Of a stretch of DNA of 64,000 nt, positions 1 to 8,366 are shown one piece after another. The notes beneath the pieces are model-generated. The model was not told the origin of the DNA. It saw nothing but the letters and a program-made list of their open reading frames with translations, and did no database searches. This DNA is from Gilvibacter sp. (lineage in GTDB: Bacteria; Bacteroidota; Bacteroidia; Flavobacteriales; Flavobacteriaceae). Where the stretch lies: positions 32,519-96,518 of the forward strand of contig NZ_JABSPU010000004.1 in NCBI RefSeq assembly GCF_013214815.1, read 5' to 3'. Positions within the stretch are counted from its first letter, which is position 1. Each line of letters begins with the position of its first letter. Made by a program: the position numbers and the translations under genes.

Positions 1-770
1 CCCCCTTGATATGGAGGGAGTCTATTGAGCCAAGATTCCTTGCCGTATAAAAAACCAATTCCTGTAGGGCCGCACATTTTATGGGCAGAACTCACATAGA
101 AATCAGCGTCTAATTCTTGAACATCTACAGTTTGGTGCGCGCAAGATTGCGCTCCGTCGATCAAAACTGCAGCTCCGTGCTCATGGGCTAGGGCAATGAT
201 CTCCTTCACAGGATTGATCGTTCCTAAAGCATTGGAGATATGATTGACAAAGACCAGTTTGGTATTGTTGTTCAAAAGCGCCTGATAGTCTTCCATGATC
301 AAGGTTCCGTCCTCGTTCATAGGAATTACCTTCAAGCTCGCTCCAGTACGCTCACAAAGCATTTGCCAGGGCACAATATTGGAATGGTGTTCCATAGCAG
401 AGACCAAGATCTCATCACCGCTTTGAAGCAAATGACTGAAGCCGTTGGCCACAATATTGATACTGTGAGTGGTTCCCGAAGTGAAGATCACTTCGTGTTG
501 TTTTTCTGCCCCGATGAATTTCTGAATCTTTTTGCGCGCAGCCTCATAAGCATCTGTAGCCTCTTGAGATAAAGCGTGTACCCCGCGATGGATGTTCGCG
601 TTGTAGTTGCTGTAGTAGTCTACAATACTGTCAATGACCACTTGAGGTTTTTGAGACGTGGCTGCGTTGTCAAAATACACCAAAGGATAACCGTTTACCT
701 CGCGCTTAAGAATAGGGAACTCTTTGCGGATAGTGGCAACATCAAAGGGTATTTTGGCTGTTTGATTCAT
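1..770 (-). CDS. sufS: Cysteine desulfurase SufS (3' end beyond window)
   Basis: PLP-dependent cysteine desulfurase that supplies sulfur to the SUF scaffold. The reading frame opens with ATG at 770 (MNQTAKIPFDVATIRKEFPI) and runs off the left edge after 256 codons, so the last third or more is missing. Seen in the sequence: the N-terminal substrate-site segment YFDNAATSQKP, the block NANIHRGVHALS, the PLP-site stretch DGAQSCAHQTVDVQ, and SAHKMCGPTGIGFLYG, whose Lys corresponds to the PLP Schiff-base lysine of the SufS group. It is the last visible gene of sufA-B-lipoprotein-C-D-S, 19 bases after sufD, so it is likely co-transcribed. The family call is firm; SufS rather than IscS rests on the context and the motif form. 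Confidence 0.95.
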   Translation of the reverse strand, partial: MNQTAKIPFDVATIRKEFPILKREVNGYPLVYFDNAATSQKPQVVIDSIVDYYSNYNANIHRGVHALSQEATDAYEAARKKIQKFIGAEKQHEVIFTSGTTHSINIVANGFSHLLQSGDEILVSAMEHHSNIVPWQMLCERTGASLKVIPMNEDGTLIMEDYQALLNNNTKLVFVNHISNALGTINPVKEIIALAHEHGAAVLIDGAQSCAHQTVDVQELDADFYVSSAHKMCGPTGIGFLYGKESWLNRLPPYQG

Positions 771-789
771 CTAAATTTAGGGCTATATA

Positions 790-2103
790 TTACAGATCAA
801 AACCGAGTTGAACGCCAATTTTTTCAGCGATCAATCCGTTGATTCTATTTTTCAGTTCTGGGATCTTTACACTTTCCAATACGTTGTTAGCAAAGGCATA
901 CATCAAAAGGGCGTTAGCCTCTTTCTTTCCGATTCCGCGTGAACGCAGATAGAATAGTGCGTCTTCATCTAACTGTCCAATAGTACAACCGTGAGAACAC
1001 TTTACATCATCTGCGAAGATCTCTAGTTGTGGTTTGGCGTTGATGGTTGCCTTGTCACTGATCAAGATATTGTTGTTCTGTTGGAAGGCGTCGATCTTCT
1101 GCGCGATCTTATCCACCATCACTTTACCGTTGAATACCCCAACAGCAGAATCGTCATAGATTCCTTTGTAGTCTTGGTGACTCTCACAGTTTGGTGATTG
1201 GTGATGTACCAAAGTAGAGTGGTCCACGTGTTGCTTCTTCTCAATAATGGTCACCCCTTTCAAAGTAGAATCGCAGTGCTGTCCTTGCTGGTAGAAGTTC
1301 AAGTTGTTTCTGATCAGTTTTCCACCAAAAGAGAAGGTGTGTACACGGCAATTGCTATCACGTTCTTGCTTAATATAAGTACTGTCAATTAGAGAAGCAG
1401 TCTCTGCATCGTTCTGTACTTTGTAATAATCAATATATGCGCGCTTCTCAGCAAATATCTCGGTAACCGAATTGGTCAAGATCGGATGCTCTGCCAAACT
1501 TTGATGGCGCTCAATGATCTGCACGTGGGCATTCTCACCAACAACTACCAAGTTGCGCGGCTGGATCATCAATGCAGCTTCACTACCTGTAGCAAAGTTG
1601 ATGATCTCAATAGGTTTTTCTACTTCCTTGTGCGCCGGAATAAAGATGTAAGCACCTTCTTTGGCAAAGGCCGTATTGAGTGAGGTGATGCTGTCCGTCT
1701 CCGCAGCTTTATTGAAATAAGCTTCAATTACCGGGCGGTATTTGTCTTTGCTCAATGCAGAAGACAGTAAACATACATCAATTCCCTCATGCGTCGTCTC
1801 AGACAAGAAAGAAGAGTAAACACCATCTACAAAAACTATTTTGTAGGTGTCTACATCGTGCAAAAAGTATTGCTTTACATTCTTGTATTCTAAGGCGTCT
1901 GATTTCTTTGGAAAAACGGTGTAATCCGCTTTGAGCATTTTGTCAAGCGGGGTGTATTTCCAAGCTTCGTGTTTACGGGTTGGGAAGCCGGTATTCTCAA
2001 AGTTCTTAATGGCAGCAGAGCGGATATCGTGAATCAAGTGTTCTTGATCCAACGAATCCTCGTAGGCCATATAAGAAGAGATCAATTTATCTTTTAAACT
2101 CAT
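790..2103 (-). CDS. sufD: FeS assembly protein SufD
   Basis: SufD is a paralogue of SufB and a subunit of the SufBC2D scaffold on which Fe-S clusters are built in the cytoplasm. The 437-residue protein has the usual length. Its C-terminal half carries the right-handed beta-helix type sequence shared with SufB (VDHSTLVHHQSPNCESHQDY), then the conserved KCSHGCTIGQLDEDALFYL and a C-terminal helical region (GIGKKEANALLMYAFANNVL). The gene starts two bases after the sufC stop codon, so translation is probably coupled. No key block appears to be missing. Confidence 0.96.
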   Translation of the reverse strand: MSLKDKLISSYMAYEDSLDQEHLIHDIRSAAIKNFENTGFPTRKHEAWKYTPLDKMLKADYTVFPKKSDALEYKNVKQYFLHDVDTYKIVFVDGVYSSFLSETTHEGIDVCLLSSALSKDKYRPVIEAYFNKAAETDSITSLNTAFAKEGAYIFIPAHKEVEKPIEIINFATGSEAALMIQPRNLVVVGENAHVQIIERHQSLAEHPILTNSVTEIFAEKRAYIDYYKVQNDAETASLIDSTYIKQERDSNCRVHTFSFGGKLIRNNLNFYQQGQHCDSTLKGVTIIEKKQHVDHSTLVHHQSPNCESHQDYKGIYDDSAVGVFNGKVMVDKIAQKIDAFQQNNNILISDKATINAKPQLEIFADDVKCSHGCTIGQLDEDALFYLRSRGIGKKEANALLMYAFANNVLESVKIPELKNRINGLIAEKIGVQLGFDL

Positions 2104-2105
2104 CT

Positions 2106-2861
2106 TTAAGCCGTTTTAACTTCTTCTTTGATCCAGTCGTATCCTTTCTCTTCTAGCTTAAGCGCTAAGTCCTTGTCTCCAGTCTTTACGATCTTCCCAT
2201 CCATAAGTACGTGTACTTTATCTGGAACGATGTAGTCCAAAAGACGCTGGTAGTGCGTAATTACCAATACGGCATTGTTTTCGCTGCGGAGTTTATTCAC
2301 CCCGTTTGCAACAATACGCAAGGCGTCAATGTCCAAACCAGAGTCCGTCTCATCCAAAATGGCCAACTTAGGCTCGAGCATAGCCATTTGGAAGATCTCG
2401 TTGCGCTTTTTCTCACCTCCGGAGAATCCTTCATTCAAGGAACGGGATAAGAACTTGCGATCAATTTCTAACAAGGCCGCTTTTTCGCGGATCTTCTTCA
2501 ACATCTCGGCAGCAGGCATTTCTTCCATGCCTTGAGCTTTGCGTGTTTCATTGATGGCGGTCTTCACAAAGTTGGTTACCGATACTCCCGGGATCTCTAC
2601 CGGATACTGGAAAGAAAGGAACACTCCGTGATGAGCGCGCTCTTCCGGATCCAACTCTGAAATATCTTCTCCTTCTAACAGTAAGTTGCCTTCTGTCATT
2701 TCATAGTCCTCGTTTCCTGCGATCACAGAGGCCAAGGTACTTTTACCAGAACCGTTTGGACCCATGATAGCGTGTACCTCTCCGGCACCGATTTGCAGGT
2801 CAATTCCTTTTAGAATGTCTTTGTCTTCTACACTTGCGTGCAAATTTTCTATCTGTAACAT
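2106..2861 (-). CDS. sufC: FeS assembly ATPase SufC
   Basis: ABC-type ATPase of the SUF scaffold; it binds SufB and SufD and drives cluster assembly in the cytoplasm. I chose the ATG at 2861 ([10 protein letters not shown]) rather than an in-frame TTG at 2882, because the ATG lies one base after the stop of the preceding lipoprotein gene and gives a normal 251-residue product. Visible motifs are Walker [10 protein letters not shown] (residues 35-43), the signature [11 protein letters not shown] typical of SufC, Walker [13 protein letters not shown], and the switch histidine in VITHYQRLL. It sits between a lipoprotein gene and sufD. Confidence 0.97.
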   Translation of the reverse strand: MLQIENLHASVEDKDILKGIDLQIGAGEVHAIMGPNGSGKSTLASVIAGNEDYEMTEGNLLLEGEDISELDPEERAHHGVFLSFQYPVEIPGVSVTNFVKTAINETRKAQGMEEMPAAEMLKKIREKAALLEIDRKFLSRSLNEGFSGGEKKRNEIFQMAMLEPKLAILDETDSGLDIDALRIVANGVNKLRSENNAVLVITHYQRLLDYIVPDKVHVLMDGKIVKTGDKDLALKLEEKGYDWIKEEVKTA

Positions 2862-2862
2862 C

Positions 2863-3225
2863 TTACTGATTTGTTTCTTCAATTTCTATATCCGGTCCGA
2901 CAGCCGTCGGGCTTACTTCTACAATTCTCTTGATAGTCAGGATGGAATCCCAACCTTCTGCATTGGCAGGTTTTGCCTCTACCACAGCCTCCAGGGTTAC
3001 CGGAACCATGTCAAAAGGCGTCTTTTGCCAATTCGCAGCCTTAGTGGCGAGTTCTTGAGTCATTGCATCGTTTTTGACCGTATACATGACTTCATTTACT
3101 TCCAATACTGCATTGTCTTCAAAAAGCAAAAAGTTGCCTTTGTATTTTTTAGTGTCTGCAGATTGCTCTTCTGCACAGCTTGCCATTAGGGCAAATATGA
3201 AAAATAGAGTCGCTAGTTTTCTCAT
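2863..3225 (-). CDS. Small lipoprotein encoded inside the suf operon
   Basis: A 120-residue exported protein that I cannot name. It has a lipoprotein signal peptide ([20 protein letters not shown]) with Cys17 in a lipobox (LMASC), so it should be anchored in an envelope membrane. The mature part alternates short beta-type stretches ([39 protein letters not shown]); this pattern is compatible with a small OB-like beta barrel such as the NlpE C-terminal domain, but that is inference. It lies two bases after sufB and one base before sufC, so it is almost certainly on the suf mRNA although its product leaves the cytoplasm. A role in Fe-S assembly cannot be deduced. Confidence 0.85.
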   Translation of the reverse strand: MRKLATLFFIFALMASCAEEQSADTKKYKGNFLLFEDNAVLEVNEVMYTVKNDAMTQELATKAANWQKTPFDMVPVTLEAVVEAKPANAEGWDSILTIKRIVEVSPTAVGPDIEIEETNQ

Positions 3226-3227
3226 GC

Positions 3228-4676
3228 TTATCCTACTGAGCCTTCTAGGCTGATTTCTAATAGTTTCTGAGCTTCCACAGCAAATTCCATCGGGAGTTTA
3301 TTCAAAACTTCCTTGCTGAATCCATTCACGATAAGCGCGATCGCCTTTTCGGTATCAATACCGCGTTGGTTGCAGTAAAAGATCTGGTCTTCCCCAATCT
3401 TACTCGTTGTCGCTTCGTGTTCTATGGTTGCTGATTTATTCTTTGCCTCAATGTATGGGAAGGTATGTGCTCCACACTCATTACCCATCAAAAGCGAATC
3501 ACACTGCGAGAAGTTACGCGCATTCTCCGCTCTGGAATTGATCTGCACCAATCCACGATACGAGTTCTGCGATTTCCCGGCAGAGATTCCTTTGGAGATG
3601 ATCGTACTGCGGGTGTTCTTCCCGAGGTGGATCATTTTAGTTCCTGTATCTGCCTGCTGGTAATTGTTGGTCACGGCGATGGAGTAGAATTCTCCGATCG
3701 AGTTGTTCCCTTTAAGCACACAACTTGGGTATTTCCAGGTTACTGCGGATCCTGTTTCTACTTGCGTCCAGCTGATCTTGGCATTGGTCTCACAAAGTCC
3801 GCGCTTGGTCACAAAGTTGAAAACCCCACCTTTTCCGTCTTTTCCTCCAGGATACCAGTTTTGCACGGTGCTGTACTTAATTTCGGCATCGTCCAAGGCA
3901 ATGAGTTCTACCACTGCGGCGTGCAATTGGTTCTCATCACGCGATGGTGCGGTACATCCTTCCAAGTAACTTACGTAAGAACCTTCATCAGCAATTACCA
4001 AAGTTCTTTCAAACTGTCCGGTTCCGGCCTGATTGATTCTAAAATAAGTGGAAAGCTCCATGGGGCATCTAACACCCTTTGGGATATAACAGAAGGATCC
4101 GTCACTAAATACTGCCGAATTCAAAGCAGCGTAGAAGTTGTCTCGCTGTGGAACCACAGATCCGATATACTTCTTGACTAGTTCCGGATGCTCTTGGATG
4201 GCTTCTGAGATGGAACAGAAAATAATTCCCTTCTCTGCCAAAGTCTCTTTGAAAGTTGTGGCTACAGAAACAGAGTCCATTACGATGTCTACGGCAACTC
4301 CGGCAAGCTTCTTTTGCTCTTCCAAGGAGATTCCGAGTTTGTTGAAAGTCTCCAACAATTCAGGATCTACTTCATCCAAGCTCTCGTATTTGGCCTTCTT
4401 TGCAGGGGCCGAATAATAAGAAATGGCTTGAAAATCGGGTTTGTCGTAGTTCACATTGGCCCAGTCTGGCTCTTCCATTTCTTGCCAATAACGAAAAGCC
4501 TCTAGACGCCATTCGGTCATCCACTCGGGCTCTTCCTTCTTTTTAGAAATGGCGCGAACAATATCTTCGTTCAATCCCACAGGAAAGGTATCGGACTCAA
4601 TATCGGTATAGAATCCGTACTCGTACTCTTTAGTCTCGAGTTCCTTTTTTAAATCGTCTTCAGTAAACTTATTCAT
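3228..4676 (-). CDS. sufB: FeS assembly protein SufB
   Basis: Core scaffold subunit of the SUF system; with SufC and SufD it assembles Fe-S clusters in the cytoplasm. The 482-residue protein is of normal length for SufB. Family blocks are plain: [58 protein letters not shown], the beta-helix core, [20 protein letters not shown] and C-terminal [20 protein letters not shown]. Start ATG at 4676 lies 18 bases after the sufA stop. The next gene downstream is not sufC but a small lipoprotein gene. Confidence 0.97.
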   Translation of the reverse strand: MNKFTEDDLKKELETKEYEYGFYTDIESDTFPVGLNEDIVRAISKKKEEPEWMTEWRLEAFRYWQEMEEPDWANVNYDKPDFQAISYYSAPAKKAKYESLDEVDPELLETFNKLGISLEEQKKLAGVAVDIVMDSVSVATTFKETLAEKGIIFCSISEAIQEHPELVKKYIGSVVPQRDNFYAALNSAVFSDGSFCYIPKGVRCPMELSTYFRINQAGTGQFERTLVIADEGSYVSYLEGCTAPSRDENQLHAAVVELIALDDAEIKYSTVQNWYPGGKDGKGGVFNFVTKRGLCETNAKISWTQVETGSAVTWKYPSCVLKGNNSIGEFYSIAVTNNYQQADTGTKMIHLGKNTRSTIISKGISAGKSQNSYRGLVQINSRAENARNFSQCDSLLMGNECGAHTFPYIEAKNKSATIEHEATTSKIGEDQIFYCNQRGIDTEKAIALIVNGFSKEVLNKLPMEFAVEAQKLLEISLEGSVG

Positions 4677-4694
4677 GGATTGATTGCTTAAAAA

Positions 4695-5024
4695 TTAGAG
4701 CGAAAAGCTTTCGCCGCAGCCACAGGTTCTGTTAGCGTTGGGGTTATTGAATACAAAGCCTTTGCCGTTGAGTCCTCCGCTGTATTCCAAGGTGGTTCCC
4801 ACCAAGTACAGGAAGCTGCGCTTGTCTACCAAGATGCGAACAGCATTGTCTTCAAAGATCTTGTCTTCATCCGCTTTGCTGTTGTCAAATTTGAGTTCAT
4901 AGGACAAGCCAGAACAGCCACCACTTTTCACGCCTACGCGCACAAAATCTGTAGTAGCGTTAAAGCCCTCTTCTTGCATGAGTTGGGCTAGTTTGGTTTT
5001 TGCGATATCACTTACTTTGATCAT
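4695..5024 (-). CDS. sufA: HesB/IscA-type Fe-S carrier (SufA-like)
   Basis: A-type Fe-S cluster carrier of the HesB/IscA/SufA family, 109 residues, which passes clusters from the scaffold to apoproteins. The three conserved cysteine ligands are present: Cys37 in SGGCSGLSY and Cys101/Cys103 in the C-terminal CGCGESF. It is the first gene of the suf operon, 29 bases behind a good -7 box. SufA and IscA cannot be told apart from sequence alone; position at the head of a suf operon favours the SufA role. Confidence 0.93.
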   Translation of the reverse strand: MIKVSDIAKTKLAQLMQEEGFNATTDFVRVGVKSGGCSGLSYELKFDNSKADEDKIFEDNAVRILVDKRSFLYLVGTTLEYSGGLNGKGFVFNNPNANRTCGCGESFSL

Positions 5025-5053
5025 TCCTCTATAGACTGATTGTAAATTGTATG

Positions 5054-5061
5054 CAAATATA
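5054..5061 (-). promoter_or_regulatory. -7 box of the suf operon promoter
   Basis: On the minus strand this reads TATATTTG, a perfect match to the Bacteroidota -7 consensus TAnnTTTG. It ends 29 bases before the sufA ATG. I see no clear TTTG -33 box at 17-20 bases upstream (the sequence there is TTAA-like), so strength is uncertain. It would serve the whole suf operon. Confidence 0.6.
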
Positions 5062-5139
5062 CGGCAAAACGCGCTGTGTTTAACGTTTTAACATATTATT
5101 AAAGCGCATGGAATAATAAGGGTTTTCGATGATTCTGAC

Positions 5140-6219
5140 CTAGAATTCCGCGAAGCGATCGTCGAAGATAAAATTGTCGTCTGTCAGGGTTTTTAGAAAG
5201 GCGATGATCTGGGCTTTTTCTGCCTCAGTCAAAGGGATTCCCAAACTGCCGTCGGCGTTGCGCAATAGTGGGTCTAAGGTTGGGCTGTCAACGATGCCGT
5301 CGGAATAATGATCCAATACAGCCTCCAGATCTGGAATCCGACCGTCATGCATATAAGGGAAAGTCGCCTCAATATTACGGAGGCTCGGTACTTTGAATTT
5401 CAGGCTATCGCTAGGTTGTCCCGTAACGCGATAGCGCCCGATATCATTGAATTCAGGATCAATGCTCAGGCCATTGTTTCTATAAGTTTGATCCGTTTGT
5501 AACACTCCAGAATGACAGCTGGAACACTTGGCTTCAAAGAGGCCTAAACCAGCTGTTTCGTCCGAGGTGAGGGTGGTTCCGTCGTTGCGTAAAAAGCGGT
5601 CGTACTTGCTATCTGCAGAGACCATCATCAGCATGAATTGAGACAACGCTTTTAAAATATTATCTGGGTCTATTTGCCCGTTGTCAAAGGCCGCAGCAAA
5701 CATTTCAACATACTCAGGATCTTGACTCAGCGTAGTCACAATATTGTTGAAGGTATTGTTCATTTCGACCTCAGCGGTGATGGGTATAATTGGCTGAGCA
5801 TCCAAGTGCCCAGCAGCGCCATCCCAGGTGAATTCTTGCATAAAAGCCAAATTGTGAAGCGGTTGCGCATTGCGTTTCCCAATGGCGCCATTAACGCCGT
5901 GACTCGTAATGTGAGTATGGTGGGTAAAGGCAAAGGCTTGGATGTGACAGAATCCGCAGGAAACCACGCCATCAGAGGCCAAACGTCCATCATAAAACAG
6001 CTTTTTACCAAGCACAAAACCGTTTTGAGTAGGTGGGTTTTGGCTCAGGTCGTACGTAAGATCCGGGAAGTAATCTGGGATTTCCAAAGTCAGCGCTACA
6101 TCTACTTCTAGGGTCTCCTCTAAAGGGTCTTCAGCCACCGGCGCATCCTCATAGGGCTCGTTCTCCCCACAGGCGCTCAAAAGCACAATTAGAAATAATA
6201 TGTAAAACTGTTTGATCAT
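5140..6219 (-). CDS. Di-heme cytochrome c peroxidase-like protein, MauG/MbnH type
   Basis: Exported di-heme c-type cytochrome of 359 residues. It begins with a lipoprotein signal (LIVLLSACGENEP, Cys17). Two heme-binding CXXCH motifs are visible, CGFCH at 88-92 and CSSCH at 232-236, as in bacterial cytochrome c peroxidases. After PYMHDGR the position that is a Met axial ligand in classical peroxidases appears to be Tyr305 (AVLDHYSDG), as in MauG, an enzyme that makes protein-derived modifications; this alignment is by eye. It directly follows an MbnP-family gene (3-base gap), matching the known MbnP/MbnH pairing in which the di-heme enzyme oxidises a Trp of MbnP to kynurenine to create a copper site. 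It is the last gene of a five-gene run. Confidence 0.85.
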   Translation of the reverse strand: MIKQFYILFLIVLLSACGENEPYEDAPVAEDPLEETLEVDVALTLEIPDYFPDLTYDLSQNPPTQNGFVLGKKLFYDGRLASDGVVSCGFCHIQAFAFTHHTHITSHGVNGAIGKRNAQPLHNLAFMQEFTWDGAAGHLDAQPIIPITAEVEMNNTFNNIVTTLSQDPEYVEMFAAAFDNGQIDPDNILKALSQFMLMMVSADSKYDRFLRNDGTTLTSDETAGLGLFEAKCSSCHSGVLQTDQTYRNNGLSIDPEFNDIGRYRVTGQPSDSLKFKVPSLRNIEATFPYMHDGRIPDLEAVLDHYSDGIVDSPTLDPLLRNADGSLGIPLTEAEKAQIIAFLKTLTDDNFIFDDRFAEF

Positions 6220-6222
6220 GTT

Positions 6223-6969
6223 TTACTCTGTGGAAAAGGCTGTTGAAATATTACTGGCAATGATCGGTGCATAAACAGGGTCTACCTGAATATCATCCTT
6301 CTCCTGCAATGAAAAACTCTGAAGTCCGGCATCAAAAACTCGGGCAACATCAAATATGAGATTCACATTGTTGGTGTTATCGTTCACAGAGATGTCCGTG
6401 GACAGATCCAACTCAATAGTCTTATAATTGTCTAAAGTAGTTCCGTGGGAACCTACGTGAATGATAAAAGGTGCGTCAGTACTAGTGTCTGTGTCATAAT
6501 CCCCTTCAAATTTGATGAATTTATAACCTGCTGACCAGCTCCAAAGCATGCCTGTTTCTTCCGCAGTTGGAATAAAATTATTGACTCCGTTAAGTGGATA
6601 GTTGGATTGATCCACCCCAAAACCGAAACGGATCTTAGAGTATTTGCGCCCTTCAACTTCTGGGATGCTTAAGGTCTTGCTGCCGTTATCGGCTTCATTT
6701 ACTACAAAATAGCTTTCACTTTGAGGCACAACAAATTCTTGTCCATTGGAACCAATAAGCACAATGTCGCTGATGATATACTTTAACTCGTTTACGCGAT
6801 AAGATTCGCCAGAAGCGTTGGTATAGGTTTGTGAGGACAATATCAGATCATTGCCTGCAACTTGATTTTTAAATACGAGATTAACCTCCCCAGGAGCAGC
6901 CTGATTGTCATCTGATTTACAGCTAATTAAAGCTGCAACGGCAAAGGTTAAAAGGAATATCTTTTTCAT
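6223..6969 (-). CDS. MbnP-family copper-binding lipoprotein (putative)
   Basis: A 248-residue lipoprotein with signal MKKIFLLTFAVAALISCKSD and Cys17 followed by KSDDN. An S-D-D stretch right after the cysteine resembles the lipoprotein export signal described for Flavobacterium, so surface exposure is likely. The body fits the MbnP family: an early YIISDIVLIG strand, then GMLWSWSAGYKFIKFEG with Trp143 and Trp145, then FIIHVGSHG with His171 and His175. In MbnP a Trp is converted to kynurenine by the partner di-heme enzyme and His residues help bind copper; which residue is modified here is not decidable by eye. The gene overlaps its upstream neighbour by one base and lies three bases before the MauG/MbnH-like gene. 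Confidence 0.8.
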   Translation of the reverse strand: MKKIFLLTFAVAALISCKSDDNQAAPGEVNLVFKNQVAGNDLILSSQTYTNASGESYRVNELKYIISDIVLIGSNGQEFVVPQSESYFVVNEADNGSKTLSIPEVEGRKYSKIRFGFGVDQSNYPLNGVNNFIPTAEETGMLWSWSAGYKFIKFEGDYDTDTSTDAPFIIHVGSHGTTLDNYKTIELDLSTDISVNDNTNNVNLIFDVARVFDAGLQSFSLQEKDDIQVDPVYAPIIASNISTAFSTE

Positions 6970-8366
6970 TATTTATACTTTACAATCAAGGCGTCTTTCC
7001 CGCCTTTGTTTAAACTAATATCGCCGTCAGAGCTGTCTGTATCGCCAACAACAATCAGTGCATTGGCACCAATAGGAGCGCAGTCGTTAAAGAGTTCAAC
7101 TCCAGAACCGCCTCTGCTGTCTTGCCAAACCAAACTTCCTGAGGCTGTGGTCATAATAACCCATGCATCATTTTGGCCTTGATTGATTCCGACTTGACCA
7201 TCGCTACTTCTCGTAGTACCAGCCATAATGAGCTCTCCTGTGCCCATTTGATTCACTGCACGAGCCGACTCAAATAAGCTGCCTCCGTAGCTTTCTTCCC
7301 AGAGGAAGTTTCCGCTACTGTCAAAGGCCACCGCCCAAAGATCGGCATTGCCTTTAGGTGAAGAAACATCACCATCAGCACTGCGGCTGTCACCCACCAT
7401 TACGTAAGTTCCCGGAGCAGATTCTACCAAACCATAGGCAATGTCAATTTCAGAGCCGCCAAAGGATTTTTCCCAAACCAGATCTCCACTGTCGTTGATC
7501 TTTACGGCCCAATAGTCATAACTTCCTTTAGGATTGGTAACGTCAAAGTCATCGCTTTCTGAGGCTCCAGTCATCAGAAATCCTCCGTCTTGTGTTTGCA
7601 ATACCTGATAGCTTCTGTCGTTATTGGTTCCGCCAAAGAAGCGTCTCCAAATGAGTTGGCCGTTGGCATCCAATCGCATGCCCCAGAACTCTCCCACTCC
7701 GTGCTTAGGTGCTGCTGAAGGAGCACTGGCAAAGCCGTCGTTTCCGGCGCCACCGCTGGCAGTAATGTCTAAAAATCCGCTTACAAAATAGCCTCCGTCC
7801 GTAGTTTGAATCACGGAACTGGCCTGATCGCTACCCGCAAAACCATAACTCTGTTGCCATTGTACATCGCCGGAAGCTGAAAGTTTTACGATCCAATAAT
7901 CTTGAAAGCCTGCATTTTCTGTGGCATCACCATCAGAAGATCGGCTAAACCCAGCTACCGCAAAACCACCATCGGTAGTTTCTATGATATCTGCCCCGCG
8001 ATCATCGGAAGAACCACCATAAGTTCGGCTCCAAATTATTGCGCCGTTGGCATCGAGTTTCAAAACCCAATAGTCGCTGTCTGTTGCAGTTTTATCTGTT
8101 ATATCGCCGTCATTGCTTTGGGTGTATCCCAAAACGGCAAAGCCTCCGTCTGTGGTGGTTACTACGGCATTAGCAATATCGTCTCCGGAGCCACCATAGG
8201 TGAATTGCCAGTCAACCACACCTTCAAAGTCGGCGGTCTGTCCACTGTCGTCAGTGGTGTCATCCGTTTGTCCGCTGTCGTCTGTATTGTCCGCAGGCAG
8301 ATCGCTCTCAGAACAGCCGCCCAGGACAAAAACCAACAATAATATGTACCAATATTTGCGAATCAT
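6969..8366 (-). CDS. Seven-repeat propeller-like lipoprotein
   Basis: A 465-residue lipoprotein (LLLVFVLGGCSESD) with a Thr/Asp/Gly-rich linker after the cysteine (DNTDDSGQTDDTTDDSGQT). The rest consists of seven tandem repeats of roughly 50-60 residues, each built as W-x-x-x-(Y/F)-G-G-S-x-x-D ... T-x-D-G-G-(F/Y) ... G-x-(T/S)-x-S-x-D-G-D, ending with a D-x-W-(V/A)-(V/I)-K-(L/I) strand (for example ANAVVTTTDGGFAVLGYTQS, ADIIETTDGGFAVAGFSRSS). Seven repeats suggest a seven-bladed beta-propeller; that fold is inference. It starts directly after the T9SS choice-of-anchor B gene with no gap, and its stop overlaps the MbnP start (TAATG). Function is unknown; binding or scaffolding is plausible. 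Confidence 0.82.
   Translation of the reverse strand: MIRKYWYILLLVFVLGGCSESDLPADNTDDSGQTDDTTDDSGQTADFEGVVDWQFTYGGSGDDIANAVVTTTDGGFAVLGYTQSNDGDITDKTATDSDYWVLKLDANGAIIWSRTYGGSSDDRGADIIETTDGGFAVAGFSRSSDGDATENAGFQDYWIVKLSASGDVQWQQSYGFAGSDQASSVIQTTDGGYFVSGFLDITASGGAGNDGFASAPSAAPKHGVGEFWGMRLDANGQLIWRRFFGGTNNDRSYQVLQTQDGGFLMTGASESDDFDVTNPKGSYDYWAVKINDSGDLVWEKSFGGSEIDIAYGLVESAPGTYVMVGDSRSADGDVSSPKGNADLWAVAFDSSGNFLWEESYGGSLFESARAVNQMGTGELIMAGTTRSSDGQVGINQGQNDAWVIMTTASGSLVWQDSRGGSGVELFNDCAPIGANALIVVGDTDSSDGDISLNKGGKDALIVKYK

Noticed and set aside
3465..4181. 238-codon plus-strand frame opposite sufB
   Set aside because: Antisense to a strongly conserved gene, with no domain, no signal and unnatural composition; a shadow of sufB codon usage.
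5084..5116. TATTATT/AATAATA inverted repeat between the di-heme gene and sufA as a terminator
   Set aside because: Only 7 AT pairs, an 11-base loop and no T-tract; too weak to call.
5140..6219. Ordinary detoxifying cytochrome c peroxidase
   Set aside because: The two CXXCH motifs fit, but the MbnP neighbour and Tyr305 favour a MauG/MbnH-type role. Not fully excluded.
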